Below are positions 1 through 11,985 of a stretch of DNA of 64,000 nt, piece by piece (positions within the stretch are counted from its first letter, which is position 1; each line of letters opens with the position of its first letter). The notes beneath the pieces were generated by a model, which was given only the letters and a program-made list of their open reading frames with translations, did no database searches and was not told the DNA's origin. The position numbers and the translations under genes are program-made. Source of the stretch: Achatina immaculata (Eukaryota > Mollusca > Gastropoda > Stylommatophora > Achatinidae); assembly GCA_009760885.1 (NCBI GenBank), contig CM019710.1:4588186-4652185 (forward strand). The letters are read 5' to 3'.

Positions 1-700
1 AGTCAGAAATATCTGGAAGCCAAACAGTTAGCTGCCCTTCTTCCAGCCAGGACAATGACTATCATCGGAATATGGAATGTTCAGACATAAATATCATTGG
101 CTAACTTTTCTATGCGCACTAGTACACACCAGCTAACTCTCCCATAGGTCCAGCCGTATCATCACTGTAACGTAGAACACTCAAGTCCATAAAGATGTCA
201 TTTTCTTGACCGATGATATGGTTATCCGGGGCTAGAGGGTCAGAGAACTGACAAAGACCCTGTCCTACGTGCTCTTGGTGCTTATACCAACAGATATACC
301 GACAAAAACAGAATAGAACATAAAAATTCTAGACCAGGTGAAATTGAAAAGAGAAATAATGTAAAACACAAAAAAAGCAGGCAAGTAATACATTTTGGCC
401 ATATCAAGAAGAATAATATTGTATGAAAAACCATACTAACATCGAAAATCTAAAGGGGAAAAAAAAGCAAAAGAATGACGGTGATACAAACGGACAAAGC
501 GACTAAAATCAAGAGACGGTAAATTTCAGCCAACTTTTCTCTTGAAAAATGACACAAGATGATGGCCCAAATGAAAGCTGGGGGCCCCTGAGGTGCAGTC
601 ACTGCATCTCTTCAGGGCCCTGAGAACTTCCCTCGTTTTGGGAGTCGGGGTGGGGGGAGGGGGGTTGGGGAGGTGTGGGGAAGGTGGAAGAAAACAGAAC
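1..700. other. No gene recognised
   Basis: I see no protein, RNA or repeat family I can name here. A G-rich stretch lies at about 640-700. Reading frames are short and broken on both strands. Confidence 0.5.
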
Positions 701-751
701 TTATAATCGATGAGGCTTGGGGGGGGGGGCCTGAAGATATATTTTCGTCAT

Positions 752-945
752 CTTTGTCTTCAATCTCTCTGGAACTTTCGAGCTGGTGTTCTTTGCAGCC
801 GATGCTGTGAAGATGCTAAGGCACATGTTTGTGTCGGTTTGGGAGTGGGATTTTTTTTCCGGTCCTGGCTGGAGCTAAAGACAAGCAACAACAAAAAAAA
901 CAGCAGGGAGTCTGCAGTAACTTTTTTTTAGCTGACTCCACCACA
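752..945 (-). repeat. Dispersed repeat R1, copy 1 (partial)
   Basis: This stretch shares blocks with 7340-7690 and 7765-8095 on the same strand and with 28545-28790, 31060-31375 and 55150-55262 on the other. Shared parts include 'gagctggtgttctttgcagc' and the following 'gatgctgtgaagatg'. In the opposite-strand copies this end is followed by GAA-rich tails, so it is probably the 3' end of a SINE-like or non-autonomous LINE-like element read on the minus strand. The family name is unknown to me. Confidence 0.55.
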
Positions 946-1129
946 AAAAATATTTGTATACAAGCGTACAGAATTCATGACAGAGGTCGTGAATATGAAG
1001 ACATGATGATGATTGATGATCTATGCCCGCAGAATGCTGTTCCGTGCACCGCACTACCCGCGAGCCACAGCAGCGACAAAATAACACAAGGAAGGGGGGA
1101 GGAAAAGAAACCACAACCCACCAGGCTCA

Positions 1130-1310
1130 GCTGACGACCACCGACGTCAGTACAAACCGCCATCTTATAGATTGACCTATCAGAGAGATACTTTGGGCGG
1201 CCGCCGAAGACAACATGTGAGGCGACGTCATTTGACGTAAATCGAGCGCGAATGTTCCTGTTATCGATTTTAAATTCCGATCGACGGATGCGGTGAGTCA
1301 TCGTTAGACT
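1130..1310. promoter_or_regulatory. Possible CpG-containing promoter-like patch
   Basis: Compared with the AT-rich surroundings this segment has many CpG dinucleotides, two 'gacgtca' CRE-like cores, and 'ccgccatctt' at 1157-1166, the reverse of the YY1 consensus often found near start sites. A 'gcggtgagt' donor-like site follows at about 1290. No coding exon is recognisable next to it, so promoter function is a guess. Confidence 0.2.
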
Positions 1311-1354
1311 ACAGCGAACAAGACCTGGGAATTTAAAGGAATTTTAAAGAGGTT

Positions 1355-1382
1355 TTTTTCTTCTTCTTCTTCTTCTTCTTTG

Positions 1383-1413
<31 letters not shown>
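1355..1413. repeat. (TTC)n and (TG)n microsatellites
   Basis: A TTC run at about 1360-1381 is followed by a TG run at about 1387-1413. Minus-strand reading gives poly-His/Thr and poly-Glu ORF segments that are not genes. Confidence 0.9.
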
Positions 1414-1449
1414 TTATTTTGAAAAGTGTAACTAGCTGAGCCCTGAAGT

Positions 1450-1640
1450 TAAGGGTCGGTAAAGATGTAACGCTTATGTAATAGTCAAGGAAAGTTTGTA
1501 ACAATTTTTGTGTGGAGTCGGTGAAAGATGTAACGTTTATGTAAGAGTTTGGGAGAGTTTGTAACACTTTTTGAGAAGAGTCAGTACAGATGTAACGTTT
1601 ATGTAAGATTCGGAGAGAGCTGACAAAAGGAGAGAAAGGA
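1450..1640. repeat. Short tandem repeat, about 62-63 bp unit, three copies
   Basis: The phrase 'gatgtaacg' recurs at 1464, 1527 and 1589 in a shared context that ends in 'gtttgtaaca'. A diverged related segment lies at about 1960-2040. Confidence 0.7.
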
Positions 1641-2129
1641 AAATGAACAGAAGCGAGAGTGACAGAAAATAATGAGCAAGTACAAATTAAGAACATATAA
1701 CAATCCAATATTTTAGAAACATGCCTTTGTCAAGGATCGCATATAAATACAGCACAACAGGATGAAAAATTAACACCTATCTCTTTTTTTTCCTTCTCGT
1801 AAAAAAAAAAAACGCTCACAAAACGCGCCCAGATAGATGTTGGTGAGCACAAAGTAGAGGTAGGCGATTTGCTGAGAAATGAGAGAAAGATATCATGACA
1901 AAGTGTATTTGACGTCATTCACGTCAAAACCCGGATAACTATGGCCCAAACAAAAGTGAATTGGGAGCAATTTTTGGGCAGAGTCGGCTGATGTGTTGTA
2001 ACACTGATGTAAAAGTCGGAGAGAGTTGGAGGCAATTTTTATGTCGCGTTAAACCTTTTTTTTTTTTTAAATGATAGGTTAATGAAAGATAGTCGGTGCC
2101 AGTATCGAGTCAGAGTGTAGAAAAGAAGA
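1641..2129. other. No gene recognised
   Basis: Only short ORFs and a diverged echo of the preceding tandem repeat are visible. Confidence 0.5.
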
Positions 2130-2305
2130 ATCGAAATCGAAGATATGACGTATCGGCCAACACAGCCACGGCTGCTCGTCCTACCTGAGTCCGTGGTTCG
2201 AATCCCAGGTAATTCTCTTGTGATTTTTCTTTCTCTCACACCTAAAAGCGCTTTTCCTGCGATTTTTTCCAAGGTCTAATCCTACAAAACTGTGTTCTCT
2301 TACTT
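2130..2305 (+). repeat. tRNA-derived SINE, family S2, copy 1
   Basis: The segment contains 'ggttcgaatccca', a tRNA B-box/T-arm sequence, preceded by 'cctacctgagtccgt'. The downstream body, with 'tttctctcaca' and 'cctacaaaactg', is shared with 42760-42930 and, more diverged, with 5630-5800. It abuts the 3' tail of a LINE-B copy. Pol III promoter ancestry is established for tRNA-type SINEs; present activity is unknown. Confidence 0.7.
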
Positions 2306-2307
2306 TC

Positions 2308-3244
<937 letters not shown>

Positions 3245-3247
<3 letters not shown>

Positions 3248-3655
3248 AAGCGTATCAGCCCCCCCCCCCTTTCCACCACACTTATAACCTGGCTGAAATG
3301 TGATGCCCACGTCACGTGCTCCACTACCTTCCCTTGGTTACCCCTGGGTTGATCTCTTCGTACCAGTGTCTTTAACGGTTTGCGCAGACGAAGCCGTCAA
3401 GGAAGATCTTGTGACACATGCGCGATATCGGATACAGAAGAACTTCCTATCATTTCTTTTTTTTTCAGCAGTCCCTTCCTGTCTTTTATGTAGCATGCCC
3501 TTGATGGACCCATTCTGAAAACGGGTCGCTGTCTTTGCTAGGATGCATACTTCAGTAAGTGTGGTGTTTTCAGTGTCGGTGATATCATGGCCCAAACGTC
3601 CCCTTTGGTGCCCCCCAACCCCCCCCCCCTCCACCTTTTCCTCGGTTTCCTGCCA
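3245..3655. other. No gene recognised
   Basis: Two poly-C runs (about 3260 and 3620) are the only distinctive feature. The short ORFs on both strands resemble nothing I know. Confidence 0.5.
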
Positions 3656-3756
3656 CAATGAGTAACAAGTTGATTCTTTGTGCTGGTGTTAGGCTGTAAT
3701 TATACAAGGGCCTGTTTCCTGGAGGTATCACTTCAAAGAGGTGAGCTAGAGGGGGT
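3656..3756 (-). repeat. Left arm of a 100 bp inverted repeat
   Basis: The reverse complement matches 5250-5350 at roughly 90 percent by eye, through blocks such as 'ggaaacaggcccttgt' and 'gcacaaagaatcaac'. The arms are about 1.5 kb apart. They could be ends of one element or two copies of a dispersed repeat. Confidence 0.7.
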
Positions 3757-5249
3757 GGAAGAGAGGAGGGAGGCGGAACCGATCGTGGCCTGCTTTCTGG
3801 TATGAAAGTTTGTGAGATTATGACCCTTTACCGTCGCCCTCCAGTCGACCCAAGCATAGGAAGGGGGACTCGTTGGTGTAGCATAGCCTTGTAAGTAATG
3901 ATTATAATAATTATTATTATTATTATTATTATTGTTATTATTATTAGTGAAATGATCAGGTATATAGTTAGGAGGGTATTGGGTGGCAGGATAGAAGAGC
4001 AAACGGCGACAGAGAAGGGATAGTTAGAAGGACGAAGAACGGATACTCGGTACTTCAAAGACCTGATCAAAGGTAAAACCGTATCGATAGATCTGATAGA
4101 TCGTGAGAGTGGTCCAGTTCTAGAGGTGCGACTTCGCGCGCACATGCAGTAGCCCAGGGGGAACAATTGACCAGTAGATCAAAGACTGAACAGAGAACGG
4201 ACTAGGTCCCGAAGCAGGTAACATGAAAGAGATGGTAGACTTGTTTAAATAAGGGTAACAATTGGACAGACGGAATGAAAGCGACTAACGCGTTGACGCT
4301 AGTTGCAACCGGTTTTGGGCTGCAAGGGATGACCCAATGACCCGATGGCCCAATGACCGATACAGCAATTGGAGGCGTGGTCTATGGAACGGAATTTACG
4401 AATATAAAAGGATGCAGATTCAGGTAGAGAGGGGTTCTGATAGAGGAGGAGGCAGAGAGAGATTTTGACAGAGGAGGACCAAAAGGTCCTAAACAAGTAG
4501 TCTAGTAGAAGAACATAACAGATAGAGAAGTAGCGTTAGACTGAACCAGTGTATTAAGAGATTGTGTAGCAATTATTACATTGAAACTTCGAGCACCGAG
4601 TTTTTGTTATATAGTAAGAAGTATGATATCGTGAGATGTTGAGATTATGTGCTTCAAAGAAGAATATAACGAAAAGAATATAATAATGCATATTATTGCA
4701 AGCGAAGTTGTCAATTATACGTATTGATCATGTTTGACATAATAAAATGACGTCAGTGAAATGTTTTATGAGGCCTCCTCTATTGCCATTTATATGAAAT
4801 CTCGAGGTGAGACGTGATGAGGAAAGAGAAAGATAATGAACAATATAAAATAGAACTCATAAGTGTTATATTGGTACGGCGATGACACAGTACCCAAGCT
4901 GAATTAAAAGAGCGGTCAACGACCCTAAAGCTGGCTGCTTGGGTCAGGGATGACGAACCATGGACGACCCAAGACTGTAACCTACCTCCCAGAGGGGCCC
5001 CTAGAAGCAGACAATAGACTTTTCACAGTGAATACTGATCGCAGCGGTAAGACGAACCCGGTACCCTCCCCCCCCCCAAAAAAAAATACCTTGAACCGAA
5101 ATGAGGTGCGTTGGGCGGCTGAAAGACGCAATGATAGCAACACAACGCAACCAACGCCTAGGAAGAACTATTTACCTGCACGGCGAGGCATACCATACTG
5201 CACTACACAACAGTTTTCAGTGAATGAAGGGAAACAGAAGATATCTCAA
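3757..5249. other. Unrecognised DNA between inverted-repeat arms
   Basis: This 1.5 kb has no recognisable protein. It holds an (ATT)n run at about 3900-3946, an 'aataaaatgacgtcag' segment near 4741, and short ORFs of no known family. It might be the interior of an uncharacterised non-coding transposable element, since the flanking repeats are inverted; nothing else supports that. Confidence 0.35.
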
Positions 5250-5350
5250 ACCCCCTCCAGCTCACCTCTGTGAAGTGGTACTTCAAGGAAACAGGCCCTT
5301 GTCAAATTACAGCCTAACACTAGCACAAAGAATCAACATGTTGCTCGGTA
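5250..5350 (+). repeat. Right arm of the 100 bp inverted repeat
   Basis: Reverse-complement partner of 3656-3756. Confidence 0.7.
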
Positions 5351-5629
5351 TCATAAATAAAGGATTCTGCTCGTCTCCATATAGACTGAACAGACTAAAA
5401 CCTTCTAAAAGTAATAGGGATCTTGACTAGCTGAGGTCGGCTGTTCAAGACCCTTGGGTAACTTTGGGTGATTTTCATCCACTCAGTCAGGCCCCGGTAA
5501 GTTCTGTAGCATGTTGCTCGACAGAAACAAATTATCTCCACTTCTCAAGGTCAACAGCCGTGGTTTGTGTCTCTTCTCCAGTTTCTTCACTTGCATTGTC
5601 CTTCAGATGGCTGTTCAAGCAACCCTTCT

Positions 5630-5800
5630 GGGGTGCTAGATAGCGAAGTTTATTAGTGCGCTAGGCAGTTGCTCGCCCTACCAGAGTACGTGGTTCAAGA
5701 TCCAGATAATTCTCTTGCCATTTTTCTTTCTCTGACGTCTAAAAGTGCTTTGTCCATGATTTTTTTTTTAGTCTAACCACAAAATACTTTGTTCTATTGC
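5630..5800 (+). repeat. tRNA-derived SINE, family S2, diverged copy
   Basis: It begins 'ggggtgctagatagcg', as at 42760, and carries a decayed B box ('tggttcaagatcc') followed by the S2 body ('tctctgacgtctaaaa'). It is more diverged than the copies at 2130 and 42760. Confidence 0.65.
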
Positions 5801-5958
5801 TTTACAGAGGTCTTTCATTTGCACATTTGTCTGGCTCCGGCAACACTATCTGGGATTGAAATACTGGCCTTCGCCATGAAACATGAGTCCACAAACAGCG
5901 TTGCTGCTCACGCGCCCATATGTCTCCACACACACACAAAATTATACATACTTCACAC

Positions 5959-6827
5959 GTAATGAGGAATGTTAGAGAAGATGTAGAAAAAGAATATTAC
6001 GATGCCATAACAATTGGAGGTTATGAAATACCAGAGATTAGATATGCTAATGCCATAGTATTACTGTCACACGACACAAAAATTACGGAAAAACAAATGA
6101 TGTCAGTCTGTAAGTACAGCAAGAGCAAAACCTCTATCTTAATGCGAAGAAAGCTAAACTGATGACAACTGGCAAAACAAATAAGGTAGCTGAAATATGT
6201 ATCAATGAGGGGAAACTGGAAGAGATGGAGAGTTTTGAATATCTTCGATCATTACTAACTAATAATTGAGATACAATGAGGGAAATTAAAAGGAGGACAT
6301 CTACCGCTCTTCAGAAAGTAAAACAACTAAAGAATCTGAGGAGAGGAGCAGACAGAACCACAAAAATAAGATTTTTAAGGGCATGCATCTTTCCCATGGC
6401 AACATATGCCCGTGAGACCTGGACACTTAACAAAACAGCTGAGAAACACATAAATGACTTTGAATGTAAACGCTACAGAAGAGTTCTTCAAATATCATGG
6501 GCACAAAAAGAACAAATATATCCATACTACAAGAACTTAATATTGAAGATGGTTGGTTAGTAAAGAAGATTAAACAGAGAAAAATTAAATATTTTAGACA
6601 TATTAAACGCCGTTAGAATTTAGAGAAGACGGTCTTGGAAGGATACATAATGGGAAAATGAAAGAGAGGAAGACCAAGGCGAAGATGACTGCAAGACATC
6701 GTTGATAATCTGCAAATGGATGCATCAGCGGCAGGGCATCTTGCTTACAACCGAGAGGCCTACAGCAGAGTTGTTAAAGAGGCAAAGTTCGGCAAGAGAC
6801 ATGCAAATGACTGACTGACTGACTTCG
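5959..6827 (+). mobile_element. LINE family A (RTE-like), truncated and decayed copy A1
   Basis: It starts inside the reverse transcriptase and runs to the element's 3' end. Visible pieces are the IPEIRYANAIVLL segment, a mutated YADD-type catalytic motif with Asn-Ala in place of Asp-Asp; MREIKRRTSTALQKVKQLK; the ATYARETWTLNKTAEKH segment; and the basic KRGRP-like C-terminus, broken by frameshifts and stops. It ends in the family tail of TGAC repeats. Similar to BovB/RTE C-termini, and clearly inactive. Confidence 0.88.
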
Positions 6828-7158
6828 CACGTTAACGTCATGTTTCTATTCTACATATGCCATTACATAATATCATTTACACTGCTGTAATTATATTTCA
6901 GACAACTCTGTAATTCAATACATTACTGAACCATACGCTAACTGAAAACTATATGACACAGTTTTTATTATGTAAGACAAGCCAACACACCATTGCTTCA
7001 GCTAATTTATAACTCTATTTACATCGCTGTGGGGTTTTTTTTTTTACATGTTAAAAAATACCTGCGGTTCGGTACATTGTTGTTCCAAATATCACCCAAA
7101 TATCATCCTACAAACTCTTACACCTGTATACAATACCTGCATGCAGAAATGATTGTTC
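6828..7158. other. No gene recognised
   Basis: AT-rich DNA with only chance ORFs. Confidence 0.5.
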
Positions 7159-7162
7159 TCTA

Positions 7163-7205
<43 letters not shown>
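7159..7205. repeat. (CT)n microsatellite
   Basis: About 45 bases of CT dinucleotides. Confidence 0.95.
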
Positions 7206-7208
<3 letters not shown>

Positions 7209-7339
7209 AATGCTGGTTTAATAGCGACGAGACTTCTTGATACCGGCGCTGCCCTGTGGACCCAGCCGTAAAGATTTGTGTTTGTTACTGCTGCGACCCA
7301 TGAGCTCATTATGTAAACGTAATTTATTATTATTATTAT

Positions 7340-7690
7340 TATAACTCCCTGGAACTATGAGCTGGTGTTCTTTGCAGCCGATGCTGCGAAGATGTTGAGG
7401 CACATCATAGTGTCGTAGTGGGTGCAGGTTTTCTTTTTTCGGCCCCTGAGCGAAAGTTAAAAAGTCAGGGGATGTACAGTACTTCTTTAGTAGACTCCAC
7501 CACCAAAGGGGACTATGGCGACCCCTGCCCCTTTAGCCAGGCTGGGTCTGTAACGAGGGGAGGGGGGTACCAGCTGAGAGATGGGGCAGGGTCTTGGCCA
7601 GCTATGGTTCGCTAACCTTAACACTAACATGTCAGCGACGTGGCGCTGAAATGGCTCTTTGGTGCTACGGAATACATGTTAAATTTTCCT
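7340..7690 (-). repeat. Dispersed repeat R1, copy 2
   Basis: The end is bounded by an (ATT)n run at about 7326. It shares the 'gagctggtgttctttgcagc' block and the 'agactccaccaccaaagggg' interior with the other R1 copies, and extends to 'ctaacactaacatgtcagcg'. Together with copy 3 this suggests a unit of roughly 350 bp. Confidence 0.65.
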
Positions 7691-7764
7691 TTCTGCATGA
7701 TAGTGATACTTGACCTGTCTTTGTTTTTGACACAAAACACGCTTTCACCGTGTCTTTTCTTGTC

Positions 7765-8095
7765 TTCTATCTTCCTGTAACTGCGAGCTGGTGTTCCCTG
7801 AAGCCGGTGCTGTGAAGATGTTGGGGCACAGAATCATGCCAGGGAGGAAGCGGGTTATGGCAGCTACTTTATTTCAGTCCCTGAATGCAGATAAAAAGCA
7901 GAGGGCTTGCAGTACTTCTTTACCAGATTCCGCCACCATGGGGACTACGTCGATACCTGCCCCGTTAGCCAGGCTAGGCCTGTTCCTTGGGGGACACCAA
8001 CGAAGAGGTGGGACAGGGTCTGACCGTTTCGCTAACCCAGAAGCTAGCATGTCAGCTGTGGGCCACTGACTGCGTGAATCGAACATAAAGAAATG
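7765..8095 (-). repeat. Dispersed repeat R1, copy 3
   Basis: A second, diverged R1 copy in the same orientation as copy 2. It starts after 'gtcttctatcttcctg', the complement of the GAA-type tail on other copies, and ends around 'agctagcatgtcagctg'. The two ORFs over it are not genes. Confidence 0.65.
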
Positions 8096-8534
8096 AAGTC
8101 CTTCAGGAATTTTTACAGCCTTAGTATAAATTGGCATCAGATTCCTTTTGGGGGAGGGGGGGGGGGCGGCGGGGGGACATGCACAACTAGCAGGGTTGGA
8201 TCTGGCTAAATAGACTCAGATGTTGCTTCTGCCTCATCTCTCTATTTGCTGTCTTATTCGGGCTTTCATCTTATGGTTCGTCCCTTTTTTTTGTTTTGTT
8301 TTGTCGAGTATGGACCTCTTCCCCGCTGGTTTTTTTTTTTCGGATTCTTTGGCTGATTCTACTTCTTCAGTATTGGCGTTCCACCGGTGTTCTTCTCAGC
8401 ATTTTCTTATTTGGATTCTTTGATGTTGCCATCAACATAATCTTCCTCATATTTTTTTTTTCCTCCTTCACATTCTCTACAGTCTTTGCCACTACTGGCT
8501 CTGTTGTGTTGTCAGCTGATTCATCTCCGTCCCC

Positions 8535-8905
8535 TGGCATGCGGTACATCCAGGGAAATGAGAGAGCTGATAGGCTGGCTGGCTCTGCTGTCATCACAGA
8601 CGGACGACCACTGGACCGAGCTGATATTGTTAACTCGTGCTCGGAGAGATGAGCAGAGCGGAGGACTTCGAGGGCAGCTTAGACTTAAGAGATCTGGGAA
8701 TACAGATCGTCACGGCCAGGAAAGAGAGGCACGCTGGACTCGCAACTTGTCAACCAACACAGGACAGGCACTACCAGCGGCAGGACGCAAGGGGGGTATG
8801 TGGGGTGGGGAATCTGATCACCTATGGACATGTCCGGAGCACACCGATGTTGGCCCGAACCATAAACCAGCTTATTCCACAGCTAACTTTACGTCCTGAC
8901 AGTAG
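8535..8905 (+). pseudogene. Decayed non-LTR retrotransposon RNase H fragment
   Basis: The first frame reads RYIQGNERADRLAGSAVITD, matching the C-terminal part of RNase H domains of non-LTR elements (GI.GNE.AD.LA). Another frame then gives a W(T)CPE-like segment near HLWTCPEHTDV, typical of the Cys/His-containing tail that follows such RNase H domains. The frame changes, so it is a relic. Element family unknown. Confidence 0.6.
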
Positions 8906-9454
8906 CTGAACCAAGGAAGACATCAGTCGAAAATACGACTTGTTTTTTGAAATGGTGCCACAAGGCAAACGTTAGTTTTATCTTCTAACATTTTTAAACC
9001 TTGAAATTACCATTAGTTTTACAACATCCGGTCTAGCGCCCCCCTTTTGCTACAGAACCTAGCCGTCGCAAAAGCAAACTAACCAGTTTTTGAGAGCGTG
9101 GGGAAAGTTTTTAATTATAACAAAATACACTGACTCATGACAAACTGCAGATCTCTATTCCATGATAAAACCCATTTCTGTAGTAACGGCAGCTGTAAGC
9201 ACGTCACAATGATCCACAAATTACCACCCCTTTATTTTCACCAATTATCGCATTATGTCCCCTTAGGTAAAACAAACAACAACAAAAAAAAACACCTATT
9301 GTAAAAGTGAAAAGCCCACGGCAAATAACATAAATAATGATCATAATTTTTGGGGAATTAATATCGGGAAGGGTTAAAAGACGAAAGATTTGTACGTTGT
9401 GAAGGGAAACCAGAGTTACAGAAGTAGTAGTGTGATCCAAGAAAAAACAGAAAA
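8906..9454. other. No gene recognised
   Basis: AT-rich, no repeat family or protein that I recognise. Confidence 0.5.
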
Positions 9455-9700
9455 TACCGGAATGCAGAATTATAACGGCAGATCACTAGATACAGATATT
9501 TAGGTACAGCCGTAATATCTGAAGGCAGGGGCACTGAAGAAGTTAGAACCTGGATAGCTATGGCAAAGACAGCTTTTGGGAAAACGGAGACTATATTAAC
9601 AAATCAAAGACTGCCATTGGCAATAAGCAATAAGAAAGTCGTAAGATTCTGTATATGAAACAGCATAATTTCTACAAGAATACTGTTTGTCTATTTCTTG
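9455..9700 (+). pseudogene. Decayed LINE reverse-transcriptase C-terminal fragment
   Basis: One frame reads YRYLGTAVISEGRGTEEVRT, then WIAMAKTAFGKTETILTN. This is the conserved 'YLGT.IS.DG....EI..RI..A..AF' segment downstream of the RT catalytic core in RTE-like elements. Stops follow within 30 codons. Confidence 0.7.
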
Positions 9701-10680
9701 ACAACTGAAAGCCACTGAAATAAGATAGTGGAGCTATTTAAAGCAGAATGCCTAAACAAGAACATGCTAGATTGGCCAGCTGTGTGTGTGTTTTACTAGA
9801 AGAGTGTGCCTGTAATTTTCTCTTTACTGCTCAAGTTAACTATTCCAAGAATTAGAATCCATCAAATTGTTACTAGACTAAACGCAAATTAACAGCACAC
9901 CCAGATTCTCAACAAAATCACGCCATTCAATGTACAATATATATATTCAATATAAATTATACATTTTTGTTGATAACCGTGAACACAAAACCAATGATAA
10001 CCAACCTTCCATTCTTCAACACGATACAAGAAATGTACATGTATCACGACAGTCTCTAATTTTACAGTTTCAAGGAGCAACCAAAACTTTAATATGAGAA
10101 TTGTATGTGGGTGACATAATGTGAAATGAATAAATCAAGGAAAACAGACATCTCAACACAATACATAAACCCAAGTGTCCCGGCAAGGGAGTTAATCCAG
10201 CCATAGGACAAAATAAGACTCAAGACAACCTTACAGACTAATGTTCTAATAACCACTGATCTAATCTATGGAAACCAACATCTCAACAAAACCCATTCAA
10301 CCTACGTCCTACACCACTACGTCCACAAGGACAAGAATTGTACTTTACGTAACTGAACCATGGACCTATTCTTACAACAACTAGAACAAAACTCTAACTC
10401 TACTCCTAAGTCTTCTTTCCGTCAGAGCTCCTCTTTTCTCTGAGCCTCCTCTGTTTTTTATATTTCCCGGCTCCGCTGCGAAATCACGTGATATTTCTGT
10501 CATTCGTCTCATGCCACCCGCTATCGCATGATGTTAAGACCTAGAAACTTCTCTCTGCCTGTCACGTGATAATCAGACTTTCCGAACTGTACCAGTTCAG
10601 TCTACTACTCGTAAGTCAGTTTGACCAAAAACAAGATTGGTGAATATTACTGGAAGTTCTAGAAGTATTCGTAATCTCTC
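9701..10680. other. No gene recognised
   Basis: About 1 kb without a recognisable gene. Two 'tcacgtga' sites (about 10485 and 10562) sit in a slightly GC-richer patch. A long terminal repeat is possible but I find no partner copy. Confidence 0.4.
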
Positions 10681-11140
10681 CTAAACGCCACATAGGGCTC
10701 GCAAAGTAGTTCGCCAGTTTCTCCTGTCTTCGGTGAGTCTTTCAACCTCATCAAAGGATTTTATGCCTATTAATTTGGCCTCTCTTAACAATGTCCTCTT
10801 CAGAATTTCACACGGTCTGTCTCTTTTTCTTTGGCCTGTTGTGTTCCACTTGATAGCTTGTTTTGGGATTCTCTGATCATTTCTTCTCATCAAGTGATCA
10901 ACATATGTCCATCTCCTTTTCCTGATCACCCATGAGACTGGTTGTTGTTCAGTCATCTGTCTTATCTCTGCATTGTTCTTGAATTCGTTCCACTCGATGC
11001 CGAGTATTTTCCTTATGCATTTGTTTTCAAAAGAGTCTAATTTCTTGTCTATTTCTTTAGTTGTTTTCCAGATTTCGCATGCATAAATGAGGGTGGATAT
11101 TACATTTGAATTGAATAGTCTTAACTTGGTTTGTGTGCTC
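10681..11140 (-). mobile_element. LINE family B, truncated copy B2
   Basis: An open 154-codon segment encodes the C-terminal third of the element, from TKLRLFNSNVISTLIYACEI through NKCIRKILGIEWNEFKNNAE to RTTLRALCGV. It closely parallels 59000-58536. The usual tail found on other B copies is missing at this 3' end. Confidence 0.88.
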
Positions 11141-11188
11141 TCCATCTTGAGGAGTTAAAATTCTTCTCTCCTTATGCCAGTAGTATTC

Positions 11189-11189
<1 letters not shown>

Positions 11190-11233
<44 letters not shown>

Positions 11234-11307
11234 CCTTAAGTGCCCAGGGCACATGGGGCTTCCGCAAGGGTTTTCCACAAATGCCTGTCCTTCGCCTTTT
11301 TTTCTGG
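11190..11307 (-). mobile_element. LINE family C, 3' terminal fragment C1 with (GA)n tail
   Basis: The bases after the (CT)n run (11193-11230), 'gaaccttaagtgcccagggc' onward, are almost identical to 34471-34545, where they lie downstream of an RTE-like C-terminal ORF. On the minus strand the CT run is therefore the (GA)n tail of a short 5'-truncated LINE-C insertion. Confidence 0.75.
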
Positions 11308-11985
11308 CATATATAGAACTTATTCTACTTTATGCAAGTGAAACATCTTACATCCTTACCGTGCCGTTAAACGTCACATAGGTATCGCATAGTAGTTCGC
11401 CAAGTTTTCCTGTTTTCGCCGAGCTTTTCAACTTCATCGAAGGATTTATGCCTACTTTTTTAACAATATCCTCTTTAGAGTTTCACGTGGTCGACCTCTT
11501 TTTCTTCGGCCTGTTGTGTTCCACTTGATAGCTTGTTTGGGGATTCTTTGATTGTTTCTTCTCATCACGTGACTGATATGTCCAAATGAAACGTAGACTA
11601 CGAATAAACAATTAGAACACAGAATAAAAGCTACTGAGATGTGGTTCTTAAAATAAATGCTTCTAAGGACAGCTAGAAAGGCAAATGAATAATTACTACA
11701 GCAGGCAACGGAATGTCTCAAACTAGTCCCGTACATAAGACAAAGACAACCAAAGTTTCCCGGGCACATCAGCAGACGTGAAGGTCGTGAAAAACTGGTC
11801 ATGACTGGAAAGATAAGTGGCAAAAGACAAAGAGGGCGGAGAAGACCGACATAACTGGATGGCCTGGCTGCATGGTTTGGTGGGAAGACAGCAATCGGCA
11901 TGATTCGAGACACTGATAAATAATGCGAGATGGAGAATGATTACCATCTACGCTTACGATATGGCACTATCTGATCTGAAAGGTT
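11308..11985 (+). pseudogene. LINE family F C-terminal relic, interrupted by LINE B3
   Basis: 11308-11344 encodes a degenerate YIELILLYASET. After the B3 insertion, 11593 onward continues with ATEMWFL, LLRTARKANE, GHISRREGREKLVMTGKISG and KRQRGRRRPT. This is the standard order of an RTE-like C-terminus. Several stops are present. Confidence 0.78.
11345..11582 (-). mobile_element. LINE family B, short insertion B3 with target-site duplication
   Basis: A 238 bp 5'-truncated B copy beginning with the tail 'atcttacatccttaccgtgc'. It is flanked by 'caagtgaaac' (11335-11344) and 'caaatgaaac' (11583-11592), a 10 bp TSD with one mismatch. Removing it rejoins the LINE-F reading frame. Confidence 0.85.

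Noticed and set aside
9701..10680. Possible LTR-retrotransposon terminal repeat
   Set aside because: No second copy, primer-binding site or gag/pol sequence is visible in the window.
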